Shown here one piece after another: positions 36,647-44,995 of a stretch of DNA of 64,000 bases. The stretch is taken from contig NC_014259.1 of NCBI RefSeq assembly GCF_000196795.1, positions 3,348,001 through 3,412,000 of the forward strand. Direction: 5' to 3'. A program made the position numbers and the translations under genes. How positions within the stretch are numbered: position 1 is the stretch's first letter; every line of letters begins with the position of its first letter. A model generated the notes under the pieces. That model made no database searches. It saw nothing but the letters and a program-made list of their open reading frames with translations, and was not told the origin of the DNA. This DNA comes from Acinetobacter oleivorans DR1. GTDB taxonomy: Bacteria > Pseudomonadota > Gammaproteobacteria > Pseudomonadales > Moraxellaceae.

Positions 36647-38434
36647 TTAGCGATCCACGTCAGCCATAACCACGTCAATGGTCGCCAGATAAATGATTAA
36701 GTCAGATACCAAACTTCCGTTAATCACTGAAGGCATTTGCTGTAAGTGAGTAAACGTCGGTGTACGAATACGAGTACGATAACTCATCGTCGCTTTATCT
36801 GAAGTCAAGTAGTACGTACTTGCACCTTTAACCACTTCAGTCATAAATGATGACTCGCCCGCTGGCATGACAGGACCCCATGAAACGCTCAAGAAGTGCG
36901 TAATCAAGGTTTCAATATCTTGTAATGTCTTATCTTTCGGTGGTGGAACAGCCAATGGATGATCCGCTTTATATGGACCAGAAGGCATGTTATCCAAACA
37001 CTGTTGAATAATTTTTAACGACTCAGTAATTTCACGGAAGTGAACGAGTACACGTGCATATGCATCGCCTTCATACTCAACTGGCACATCAAAATCGAAG
37101 TTTTCATAGCCACTGTATGGACGATATTTACGAACGTCAAAATCAATACCTGTCGCACGTAAACCAGTACCAGTTACACCCCATGCGAGTGCAGATTTAG
37201 CATCGTATTGTGCAACGTTACGCGTACGACCAATAAACACAGAGTTTTTCAATGCCGCTGTGTAGTATTCGTTTAAGCGCTTAGGCATCCACTCTAGCAA
37301 TTCTTTAACAAGTTTCTGCCAGTTGTTTGGAAGATCGTGTGCTGTACCACCAATACGGAACCATGCTGGATGCATACGGTAACCCGTGATTGCTTCAACA
37401 ATGTCGTAAACTTTTTGACGGTCTGCGAACATATAGAATACTGGAGTCATACCACCAGCATCCTGAATTGCCGTACCACAGAATAATAAGTGGTTATTAA
37501 TACGGAACAATTCGTTCAACATGACACGAATCACTTGCGCACGTTCAGGAACTTTAATACCAGCCATTTGCTCTACAGCCATTACATACGGCATGTTTTG
37601 AGCACAACCACCTAAGTAGTCGACACGGTCAGTATAAGGAATGAAAGAATGCCATGTTTGACGTTCAGCCATCTTTTCCACACCACGGTGGTGATAACCG
37701 ATATCAGGAACACAGTCCTTCACTTCTTCGCCATCTAACTGCAATACAACACGGAACGCACCATGTGCAGATGGATGGTTAGGACCCAAGTTCAAGAACA
37801 TGAAGTCTTCGTCAGCGTTACCACGCTTAAGACCCCAGTCTTCTGGCACAAAGCGTAAGTGCTCTTGTTCAAAGTCTTGTTTCGCTTTGTCTTGCATGTA
37901 CGGCGTATATTCTGTCGCACGTGCTGAATATTCTTTACGAAGCGGGTGACCTTCCCAATACGTTGGCAACAAGATACGACGGAGCATTGGATGCCCTTCG
38001 AAATTGATACCGAACATATCGTAAGCTTCACGTTCATACCAGTTGGCATTTGGCCAGATATTAGTCGCTGTCGGAAGGTTAAGATCATTTTCGTTCAAGG
38101 CAACCTTGATACGAATGTCACTATTACGCTCAAGCGATAATAAATGATAGAACACAGTGAAGTCAGATGCTGGCAAACCATCACGATGAACACGTAAACG
38201 CTCATCCATCGCAGACAAGTCAAACAGCATTACATATGGGCGTTCCACTTTACGTAGGAACATAAGGACTTCTTGCACGCGTGCGCGCTCAACCCAGACT
38301 GTTGGAAACTCTTCAAAAGTCGCCTGCACGTAAAAGTTCTCACCAAATTTGGTTTTGAGTTCTTCTACGATTGCAAATGCTGGGCGTGAATCAACTGGTG
38401 TTGACTCTGGCATAGCAATGTCAGTTTCAGCCAT
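36647..38434 (-). CDS. nuoCD: NADH-quinone oxidoreductase subunits C and D, fused
   Basis: 595 residues. About 1-190 is NuoC (WYEREAYDMFGINFEGHP, then LRRILLPTYWEGHPLRKEY); the remainder is the 49-kDa NuoD (LNLGPNHPSAHGAFR, EKMAERQTW, and quinone-site residues near the C-terminus). The C-D fusion is normal in Escherichia, Pseudomonas and Acinetobacter. An 84-nt spacer separates it from nuoB. Confidence 0.97.
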   Translation of the reverse strand: MAETDIAMPESTPVDSRPAFAIVEELKTKFGENFYVQATFEEFPTVWVERARVQEVLMFLRKVERPYVMLFDLSAMDERLRVHRDGLPASDFTVFYHLLSLERNSDIRIKVALNENDLNLPTATNIWPNANWYEREAYDMFGINFEGHPMLRRILLPTYWEGHPLRKEYSARATEYTPYMQDKAKQDFEQEHLRFVPEDWGLKRGNADEDFMFLNLGPNHPSAHGAFRVVLQLDGEEVKDCVPDIGYHHRGVEKMAERQTWHSFIPYTDRVDYLGGCAQNMPYVMAVEQMAGIKVPERAQVIRVMLNELFRINNHLLFCGTAIQDAGGMTPVFYMFADRQKVYDIVEAITGYRMHPAWFRIGGTAHDLPNNWQKLVKELLEWMPKRLNEYYTAALKNSVFIGRTRNVAQYDAKSALAWGVTGTGLRATGIDFDVRKYRPYSGYENFDFDVPVEYEGDAYARVLVHFREITESLKIIQQCLDNMPSGPYKADHPLAVPPPKDKTLQDIETLITHFLSVSWGPVMPAGESSFMTEVVKGASTYYLTSDKATMSYRTRIRTPTFTHLQQMPSVINGSLVSDLIIYLATIDVVMADVDR

Positions 38435-38518
38435 TGGCTTGGCTTCCTATTTAATACAAATTCTGTCAATTTTCTCGATGAACATATCGGTTAGATATGT
38501 CAAAACACCGTCAAAAAA

Positions 38519-39196
38519 TTATTTAATCTCATCCATAGAGCGTAAGTTTTTAACGGCAATACGCTGCGCATTCTTACGGTCACGTTCTGGCATCATCTTT
38601 GGCTTATACACTGGCTGAAGATCATCACCGATCACGGCAGAAAGCGGGCGTCGCTCTAATTGAATCTGGTCTTGTAAAAGCATTAAAGCTTGAATTAATG
38701 CTTCAGGACGAGGCGGACAACCTGGGACGTACACGTCAACAGGAATAATTTTGTCTACACCTTGAACTACTGAATAGATGTCGTACATACCTCCAGAGTT
38801 TGCACAAGCACCCATCGAGATGACCCATTTAGGCTCTAACATCTGTTCATATAGACGCTGAATAACTGGTGCCATTTTTACGAAACAGGTTCCTGCAACA
38901 ATCATCAAGTCAGCTTGACGAGGTGAAGCACGGATAACCTCTGCGCCGAAACGTGACAAGTCATGCACACCTGTTAAGGTCGTTGCATATTCAACGTAAC
39001 AACAAGAGGTACCAAAGTTAAATGGCCACAAGGAGTTTTTACGCCCCCAGTTTACTGCTGTATGCAAGACATCCTCTAAACGAGTCATGAATACATTTTT
39101 ATTCACTTCCTCTTCTAGTGGATCTGTCACGATTTGACGTTCTTGCAATGGGTATTGATCAGCATCCGGATTCGCGCGGGTCAGAGTATATTTCAT
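38519..39196 (-). CDS. nuoB: NADH-quinone oxidoreductase subunit B
   Basis: 225 residues, bears terminal cluster N2 next to quinone. Tandem cysteines FGTSCCYVEY, then VAGTCFVKM and PGCPPRPEALIQ give the four ligands. 6-nt gap from nuoA. Confidence 0.97.
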   Translation of the reverse strand: MKYTLTRANPDADQYPLQERQIVTDPLEEEVNKNVFMTRLEDVLHTAVNWGRKNSLWPFNFGTSCCYVEYATTLTGVHDLSRFGAEVIRASPRQADLMIVAGTCFVKMAPVIQRLYEQMLEPKWVISMGACANSGGMYDIYSVVQGVDKIIPVDVYVPGCPPRPEALIQALMLLQDQIQLERRPLSAVIGDDLQPVYKPKMMPERDRKNAQRIAVKNLRSMDEIK

Positions 39197-39202
39197 CCCG
39201 AC

Positions 39203-39754
39203 TTACTCCTTTTCAGATGACAATGCAGGTGTAGTTTTTGACTTAACACGACCTGATGATTGAGCTGGAATCTGGCCTGTAGGGTCAGTTACGAGCTCTT
39301 CAATAGAGTTAAAACGTGTAATTTCAGCAATGTTCATTGTTGGTGAACCGATTTTAATCGCCTCACCTGCTGATTTACGGCGATCTGCTGGTGACCAACT
39401 TAAAGCACCTACAGAGAAGGCATAAACAAGCGCAATCAATAAATCAACGACAAAGATCACGACAGTGGTATATCCCAACCACCCTACTTCACGAACAGAA
39501 GTAGACCATGCATATAGGTAAAGTGCCTCTAAGTCGAAGACAACAAAGAAAATTGCAACTAAATAGAACTTTGCAGACAGGCGAATGCGAGCGCCACCAG
39601 CACTCACGACACCCGATTCAAACTGCTCTTGCTTAGCACGCCCCCACGATTTCCCCCCGAGGAGTAAGGGAACTGTGAGCATAAAGACGCAAAGAAATGT
39701 AACGCCGATCACGAAGGCGATAATCGCCCAGTCGTATGGAGTAATGGCACTCAT
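39203..39754 (-). CDS. nuoA: NADH-quinone oxidoreductase subunit A
   Basis: 183-residue membrane subunit with three helices; FESGVVSAGGARIRLSAKFYLVAIFFVVFDLEALYLYAW is reduced here to the recognised FESG and FDLEALYLY blocks. I chose ATG at 39754 (MSAITPYDW) with AGGAG 10 nt upstream; an ATG at 39826 would add 24 unlikely residues. The C-terminal 50 residues are a polar extension. First gene of the 13-gene operon. Confidence 0.95.
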   Translation of the reverse strand: MSAITPYDWAIIAFVIGVTFLCVFMLTVPLLLGGKSWGRAKQEQFESGVVSAGGARIRLSAKFYLVAIFFVVFDLEALYLYAWSTSVREVGWLGYTTVVIFVVDLLIALVYAFSVGALSWSPADRRKSAGEAIKIGSPTMNIAEITRFNSIEELVTDPTGQIPAQSSGRVKSKTTPALSSEKE

Positions 39755-40178
39755 GCGGGGATAACTCCTGGCAGGCCTATTATTTAACAAAGAATGTATG
39801 TATTGGCCTTCAAATACACCAAACACAAAATTAATCCCGCCAATTGTACCTGATTTCTAATTTCGCATGCTAGTTGAAGCGTCTTAGTCTTTCGGATGAT
39901 TTTCTAAACAAAACTATTCTTCTATGGGTTGTAAGGGGGGTTTCACCGCACATAATCGGTTTATTTAATAGTTTTTTTGTTTATGATGATTTTTTTCATT
40001 TTTTAATTTTAGAATATTTACACAGTTCATCGACTATTAAGTTTTAATAACTTACTTTTTTATAATATTAGTTTGTTTTTTATTGTATTCAGCTTCTCCT
40101 CTGAATTATGATGAATGTTTAGTCATGCATAATATTTTATTACTCTTGGATAAGAGTATTTATCATTAAGGGCAGCTG
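39755..40178. other. Divergent intergenic region, nuo upstream region
   Basis: 424 bp between nuoA and the diguanylate cyclase gene, AT-rich toward the right. It should hold the nuo promoter and that of the cyclase gene. A G-run (GTAAGGGGGG, about 39929-39938) stands out. I cannot place -10/-35 boxes with confidence and see no gene. Confidence 0.5.
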
Positions 40179-41597
40179 ATGCCATACTCACTTCGTGAAT
40201 TTTCATTTTTCTCCTCTTTAAAAATTTTTCTCCTGTTTAGCTTCATTATTGCAGTATGTTGTTTTATTGGCATCGCATCTCGCCCTTTAAGCTTTCTCGC
40301 ATTCTTCTGGCCTGCTAACTCGGTTTTGCTTGGTTTACTCATTCGCTTTCCAAGCACACGTCGATTAAGCTCATTTTTAGGTGCTTATAGCGGCTATGTC
40401 GTTGCTGATTTACTTCAGGGTACTCCATTTGCTCTTACACTCGTTTTAACAACGTCAAATTTTCTTTATGTTGTTACTACGTTTGCACTCTATATGTTTT
40501 TTAATCAGCATATTAAAGCAGCCTACCGAGGTTATTCTTACCTTTTTTTATTTGCTTTATGCGGAGTAGGAAGTGTAGCAGGCGCATTGTTTGCAGCAAC
40601 TTTCGTGCCCATGTTTAATACTAAATTTATGCTTGGTGGTTTGTGGGATGAATTTGGTTACTGGTTCACTTCAGAATTGCAAAATGCTTTGCTTCTTTTA
40701 CCGATCATATTAAATCTACCTCAATATAGTCAGGTAAAACATTATTTTTCAAGAAATCGCGGCTTACAACTAACCGACCTTTTACCTTTCGGAGCTGTCC
40801 TCATTTCTATTGCAGCCAGTTATTATGACTCTGGTCCCGGTTCGCTACTCTATCCAATTGCTGCACTGATTTGGTGTGCAATTCGCTACAAACCTATTGT
40901 TGTTGCACTCATTACAAGTCTTACGAGTGCCTACATTATTTATCATGTCTCTGGACATTATCTTTTACTCTATCCAAATGACTATTTCAGCAATACGATT
41001 TCAATCCGTATTGGGTTAATTATGATGACGATTGCCCCTCTTACGGTTTCCAGTATTAGCGTTTTACACTCAGAATTAATTCAAAAGCTTCAACACGCGA
41101 TTGCGCATGACGAGTTAACCTCAAGTCTTACTCGACGCCAATTTTTACAGTCGGTCAGGCTACTTCAAGAAAAAGTGCACAAGGAAAATAAAACCTCAGC
41201 CTTTTTTATGTTGGATGTAGATCATTTCAAACAAGTTAACGACAACTATGGCCATCAAATAGGTGATCGCGCCCTACAAACCTGTGTTACCACTATTCAA
41301 AATATTTTGCATCCTCATGATTTATTAGGACGATTTGGCGGTGAAGAATTTGCAATTTTCATTGCAGATACCACAAAAGAGAGTGCCTTTGACCTTGCAG
41401 AGCAAATACGAATTAAAATTAGTCAGCAACCGATTTATATTTATGGGAAATTACCAATTTTCATACAAGTCAGTATTGGTATAAGTTTATATTCCCCTTC
41501 ATCCCATAGAGCGATTGAAAATTTATTTAAAGAAGCAGATGACGCTTTATATCAAGCAAAACGCCAAGGGCGTAATCGGGTCTTTATATCTTTATAG
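40179..41597 (+). CDS. Diguanylate cyclase with MASE1-type membrane sensor
   Basis: 472 residues. The N-terminal 300 form about eight membrane helices with the MASE1-like block FFWPANSVLLGLLIRFPS; a GGDEF domain follows (FFMLDVDHFKQVNDNYGH, then RFGGEEF at 385-391). Makes cyclic-di-GMP, promoting sessile behaviour. The inhibitory I-site RxxD five residues before GGEEF reads HPHD, so product inhibition is probably lost. No ribosome site before ATG 40179. Adjacent to nuo and close to bfmRS, a biofilm regulator pair, though no link is shown. Confidence 0.92.
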   Translation: MPYSLREFSFFSSLKIFLLFSFIIAVCCFIGIASRPLSFLAFFWPANSVLLGLLIRFPSTRRLSSFLGAYSGYVVADLLQGTPFALTLVLTTSNFLYVVTTFALYMFFNQHIKAAYRGYSYLFLFALCGVGSVAGALFAATFVPMFNTKFMLGGLWDEFGYWFTSELQNALLLLPIILNLPQYSQVKHYFSRNRGLQLTDLLPFGAVLISIAASYYDSGPGSLLYPIAALIWCAIRYKPIVVALITSLTSAYIIYHVSGHYLLLYPNDYFSNTISIRIGLIMMTIAPLTVSSISVLHSELIQKLQHAIAHDELTSSLTRRQFLQSVRLLQEKVHKENKTSAFFMLDVDHFKQVNDNYGHQIGDRALQTCVTTIQNILHPHDLLGRFGGEEFAIFIADTTKESAFDLAEQIRIKISQQPIYIYGKLPIFIQVSIGISLYSPSSHRAIENLFKEADDALYQAKRQGRNRVFISL

Positions 41598-41688
41598 GTT
41601 TTCATTTAATCATCTAGTGTAATGAATTTTATACAATAACCTGTGTTTTGCCATGTATGCTAATAACAGATAATAAGGAGAAAAATGC

Positions 41689-42042
41689 ATGACTCTAGAA
41701 TATACGCATAAACCAAACTACTACTTGTTTGCTCAGTTACTTGTGCGACATATAGAAAGCTATATTCACAAACATCCAGATGCGAATAATGCAATTTTTG
41801 ACTTGCGAGATGTCTATGAAATATTTAGACAGGATTTTGCGTCAACGACAACAAACCTAGAAGGTATTTTGCATATTGCAGATGAATATAAAATAGAAAC
41901 GCTTAATGGAGATCAACCTCTTATTCAAAAATATCAGATTGATGCAAAAAATAATTCATTACTGATCGACTTTAATTCCGATGCGTTAACCAGCTTAAGA
42001 AGCGGAAAACCTATTTTGGAACCAGATGCAACTCAATTATAA
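41689..42042 (+). CDS. Conserved small protein, 117 aa
   Basis: 117 residues, soluble, acidic, with no recognised domain; the N-terminal half is helical (YYLFAQLLVRHIESYIHKHP) and the rest mixed. Strong ribosome site AAGGAG 8 nt before the ATG; another ATG at 41685 is out of frame. It shares a bidirectional terminator with the convergent bfmS. Confidence 0.7.
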   Translation: MTLEYTHKPNYYLFAQLLVRHIESYIHKHPDANNAIFDLRDVYEIFRQDFASTTTNLEGILHIADEYKIETLNGDQPLIQKYQIDAKNNSLLIDFNSDALTSLRSGKPILEPDATQL

Positions 42043-42052
42043 GTAATACAAT

Positions 42053-42082
42053 AAAAAAGCACCTTTATGAAGGTGCTTTTTT
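42053..42082. terminator. Bidirectional terminator shared with bfmS
   Basis: GCACCTT/AAGGTGC with A and T runs on both sides. The bfmS stop (TAA at 42065-42067) lies in the stem, so its last codons encode part of the hairpin. Confidence 0.93.
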
Positions 42083-43714
42083 ATTGGTTTTCAACGGAGG
42101 CTGTTTAAAGCGTTTTGCCGGCCATGTCATGATAAAGCGAGCTCCACCTAAGGTAGGACTTTCATCTACTTTAATCTCACCACCGAACCAGTAAGCAATA
42201 CGACTTACAATTGACAATCCTAAACCATAACCACCTGACGCACGCGTACGGCTGTCATCTAAACGCGCAAATGCTTCAAATACTCTTTGACGATCTTGCT
42301 CAGGAATTCCGGCACCATCATCTTCAACACAAACAAAGGCCATGCCATCGCTGTGAACACCACCTGTAATACGAACTTTGTTATCACAATAACGCACAGC
42401 ATTACCCACCAAGTTTTGAACCACTCGATGTAAATAACGGCGCTCTGCATCTACTTTCAAATAAACAGGAGGAGCAACAAGCTCAATTTCTTTTTGCGTT
42501 TTTAAAGCTTCAGTTTCTACCGCAACTTGATCCAATACATCAAATAGCGCAATTTCAGCAAAATCTAATGAAGGTGTGCCCTGCTCTAGCTTTGCATAAG
42601 TCATGATTTCATCAATTAAGGTATTGAGCGCTTCAATATCTTTATCAATCATATCGACCTGATGCATACGATGGTTGTAATCATCTTCCTCTGCCAACAT
42701 CTCTGTACCAAAACGGATACGGGCAACCGGCGTTCTAAGCTCATGAGATACAGCTCTCATCAACTCACGCTGAGCCTCAATTAAACGCTGAATATGATCA
42801 GACATATTGTTATAACTTGATGCCAAGTTTGCCATTTCGTCACTTCCTTCAATAGGAACACGCAATGACAGATCACCTGACTTCATGCGGTTTAATGCAT
42901 AACGTACTTGGCGAATTTTACGTTCTAACGGCAAGATAAGACCATAAACACCTAAGCTCAGTAAGAATAGGCTAAATAAGGTAATTCCGGCAGAAAGCTG
43001 TAAAGGCATCCAGTTAAACATTGGAACCGGTCCAAGAACCAGAACTCGTGTAGGCTGATTTGGTATTGGAGATACGATTGAAATGGTTGTTCCGCGCATT
43101 GTTGCACTATCTTTGTACAACATGACACTTTGGTCTTGGCGTAAACGACCAATTTGCTCAGAGTCTAGATTAATATCTTGAATATTGTAGATATTAATTG
43201 GATATGAAAAATGTTTTTGAATCTTGGCAAGATATTCTTGTTCTTGCCCCGGATAAAACATTAGATAATCAAGTACAAAAATAGGGAGAGCCTTCATTTG
43301 GCGCTCACTAATTTTGTCTACTTTTATCGATAAAAAGTGCTGAGGATCGTCACGTAAACCAATAATGATATACGCGATACTATTACTGGCATCGTAACGG
43401 ACAACAGACTTTTGAGCTTCGATCCGTTTTTTCTCAGTACGAGATAACTCAACCTTGCTCGCATCAGTGTAATAAATTGGAAGTTCCAATAAATCTGATG
43501 CATCTGAAACCCAGTCTATTTTCTGTTGCTTCCCCGGTTGTCGAGCGACTCCCTCACTAATGACATAAGAAATACCATCAGTTAAAGATTCACGGTATTC
43601 TTGAGCACGCTGATAATTGATAATTTGTACAAGCAAATAACCAAAAACGGCAACCAAAACAACAAGAATTACCAGTCCCGCATAGATTCGCAGGAATATG
43701 CTGTGTTTAAACAC
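42065..43714 (-). CDS. bfmS: Sensor histidine kinase BfmS
   Basis: 549-residue inner-membrane kinase. Membrane helix 1 at about 8-30, a periplasmic domain to about 235, helix 2 at about 236-262, HAMP (to about 312), phosphoacceptor His324 in AVSHELRTPVAR, N box NLVGNAVRYCDN, G boxes DDGAGIP and GGYGLGLSIV. It is the partner of BfmR, controlling capsule, pili, biofilm and stress survival in A. baumannii. Follows bfmR by 32 nt on the same strand. Confidence 0.93.
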   Translation of the reverse strand: MFKHSIFLRIYAGLVILVVLVAVFGYLLVQIINYQRAQEYRESLTDGISYVISEGVARQPGKQQKIDWVSDASDLLELPIYYTDASKVELSRTEKKRIEAQKSVVRYDASNSIAYIIIGLRDDPQHFLSIKVDKISERQMKALPIFVLDYLMFYPGQEQEYLAKIQKHFSYPINIYNIQDINLDSEQIGRLRQDQSVMLYKDSATMRGTTISIVSPIPNQPTRVLVLGPVPMFNWMPLQLSAGITLFSLFLLSLGVYGLILPLERKIRQVRYALNRMKSGDLSLRVPIEGSDEMANLASSYNNMSDHIQRLIEAQRELMRAVSHELRTPVARIRFGTEMLAEEDDYNHRMHQVDMIDKDIEALNTLIDEIMTYAKLEQGTPSLDFAEIALFDVLDQVAVETEALKTQKEIELVAPPVYLKVDAERRYLHRVVQNLVGNAVRYCDNKVRITGGVHSDGMAFVCVEDDGAGIPEQDRQRVFEAFARLDDSRTRASGGYGLGLSIVSRIAYWFGGEIKVDESPTLGGARFIMTWPAKRFKQPPLKTNKKAPS

Positions 43715-43746
43715 TCGACCAACCTTATAGGAAGTTTATTCAGATC

Positions 43747-44463
43747 TTATAACCCATTGGTTTCTTTAACGAACAAGTAACCTTTACTACGCACTGTTTT
43801 AATACGTTTTGGATTTTCAGGATCATCACCAATTTTTGGACGAATACGTGAGATACGGACATCGATTGAACGGTCCTGACCATCGTATTCAATACCGCGT
43901 AAACGTTCGAAGATATCTTCACGCGATAAGATACGACCAGCATTTGATGCAAGCAACCATAATAGGTCATATTCTGCGCTAGTGAAATCAACAAGCTCAC
44001 CATGCAGTGTTACAGAACGGCCGCCATTATCAATTACAAGGTCATCAAATTCGATACGCTGTGCAACTTCGTCTTCTACAGTTTTATCTGTGCGACGTAA
44101 TAGTGCACGAATACGCGCTAATAGCACACGTGGTTGAACTGGTTTAGCAACATAGTCGTCTGCACCCATTTCTAGACCAAGTACCTGATCCATATCTTCT
44201 GTACGTGCAGTCAACATCAAAATCGGTTGATGATAATGTGGACGAACTTCACGGCAAACAGTTAAGCCATCGGCACCCGGCAACATGACATCCAAGACCA
44301 CTAGGTCTGGTTGTTCACTAATAATACGACGAATTGCACGGTTACCATCAGTTTCTACACCAACTTCCAAGCCGTTGCGGATTAAATACTCTTGAGTTAA
44401 TCGTGCTAAACGCTCGTCATCTTCAACGATCAGAATCTTTGGTAACTTTTCTTCTTGGCTCAT
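43747..44463 (-). CDS. bfmR: Response regulator BfmR
   Basis: 238-residue OmpR-family regulator. Receiver: acidic pair VEDDE near residue 14, phosphoacceptor Asp58 in VVLDVMLPG, Thr in LMLTAR, Lys in AKPVQP. C-terminal winged helix from about 135 (FTSAEYDLLWLLAS, then SIDVRISRIRPKIG). Length and Asp58 agree with published BfmR. It regulates envelope, capsule, Csu pili, drug tolerance and desiccation genes. The upstream region holds a palindrome that could serve autoregulation. Confidence 0.95.
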   Translation of the reverse strand: MSQEEKLPKILIVEDDERLARLTQEYLIRNGLEVGVETDGNRAIRRIISEQPDLVVLDVMLPGADGLTVCREVRPHYHQPILMLTARTEDMDQVLGLEMGADDYVAKPVQPRVLLARIRALLRRTDKTVEDEVAQRIEFDDLVIDNGGRSVTLHGELVDFTSAEYDLLWLLASNAGRILSREDIFERLRGIEYDGQDRSIDVRISRIRPKIGDDPENPKRIKTVRSKGYLFVKETNGL

Positions 44464-44543
44464 ATCATTGCCCCTATAAATCTCATTACATGCATCTTAA
44501 AAATCTTGCAGATACATTCGTTTATCATTTGCAATATACACAC

Positions 44544-44558
44544 GTTTACATTGTAAAC
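44544..44558. promoter_or_regulatory. 15-bp palindrome upstream of bfmR
   Basis: GTTTACA T TGTAAAC, 7-bp perfect arms, 81 bp before the bfmR start. Possible operator; the protein that binds is unknown. Confidence 0.4.
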
Positions 44559-44751
44559 AAGTAGGCGTTCACCAAACTGATACATGACAACCGTGTTTTG
44601 TTGCATTTTATTAACCTTTGAATTTTCTCGTGTTTTTAACATTTAGTTATTGTTATGAAATTTCATATTCTATTCATATTTCCAATGTATGAATATTAAA
44701 CAAATTATTTCTTCCCCTACATTAATTGTATTTAAGTGATTGTTTTTTGAG

Positions 44752-44772
44752 TTATCCACAAAGTTATCTATA
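44752..44772 (+). promoter_or_regulatory. DnaA box plus degenerate second box
   Basis: TTATCCACA, a perfect DnaA consensus, at 44752-44760, then TTATCTATA at 44764-44772. In E. coli, DnaA boxes in the nrdAB promoter link dNTP supply to replication. They lie about 230 bp before nrdA. Confidence 0.65.
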
Positions 44773-44862
44773 AGCGTTTTTTAATAGCTTTGCTATGCTA
44801 TCTCCCATCAAATCATACAGATAAAAAATTACTAAAAAGTCAAGATTGATCTGCTATGAAAA

Positions 44863-44910
44863 ATCCCGTATCTTGTGTTCAAAATAAACTTTAACTACTA
44901 AGTCTTGTGT
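44863..44910 (+). promoter_or_regulatory. Candidate NrdR box pair before nrdA
   Basis: TCTTGTGTT occurs at 44871 and 44903, exactly 32 bp (three helical turns) apart. Extended 16-mers ending TTGTGT match the NrdR consensus ACACWATATATWGTGT only partly. Known NrdR box pairs are spaced by whole turns, which supports the assignment. Confidence 0.45.
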
Positions 44911-44995
44911 TTATCCCTCAAACATCGTGGCATACTTTTTGCTCGGTTCAAACGGTCTATAAACATAACAAAAGTGACAATGGAGCTATGCTGGC

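Larger units (their letters stand above)
44464..44995. other. Divergent regulatory region bfmR-nrdA
   Basis: 532 bp without a credible gene, AT-rich. Contents: the bfmR-proximal palindrome, the DnaA box and the candidate NrdR pair, listed separately. A 60-codon minus-strand frame (44460-44642) overlaps the bfmR start and has no ribosome site, so it is not called. Confidence 0.6.

Noticed and set aside
44460..44642. 60-codon frame overlapping the bfmR start
   Set aside because: No ribosome site, poor composition, and it lies over the regulatory region.
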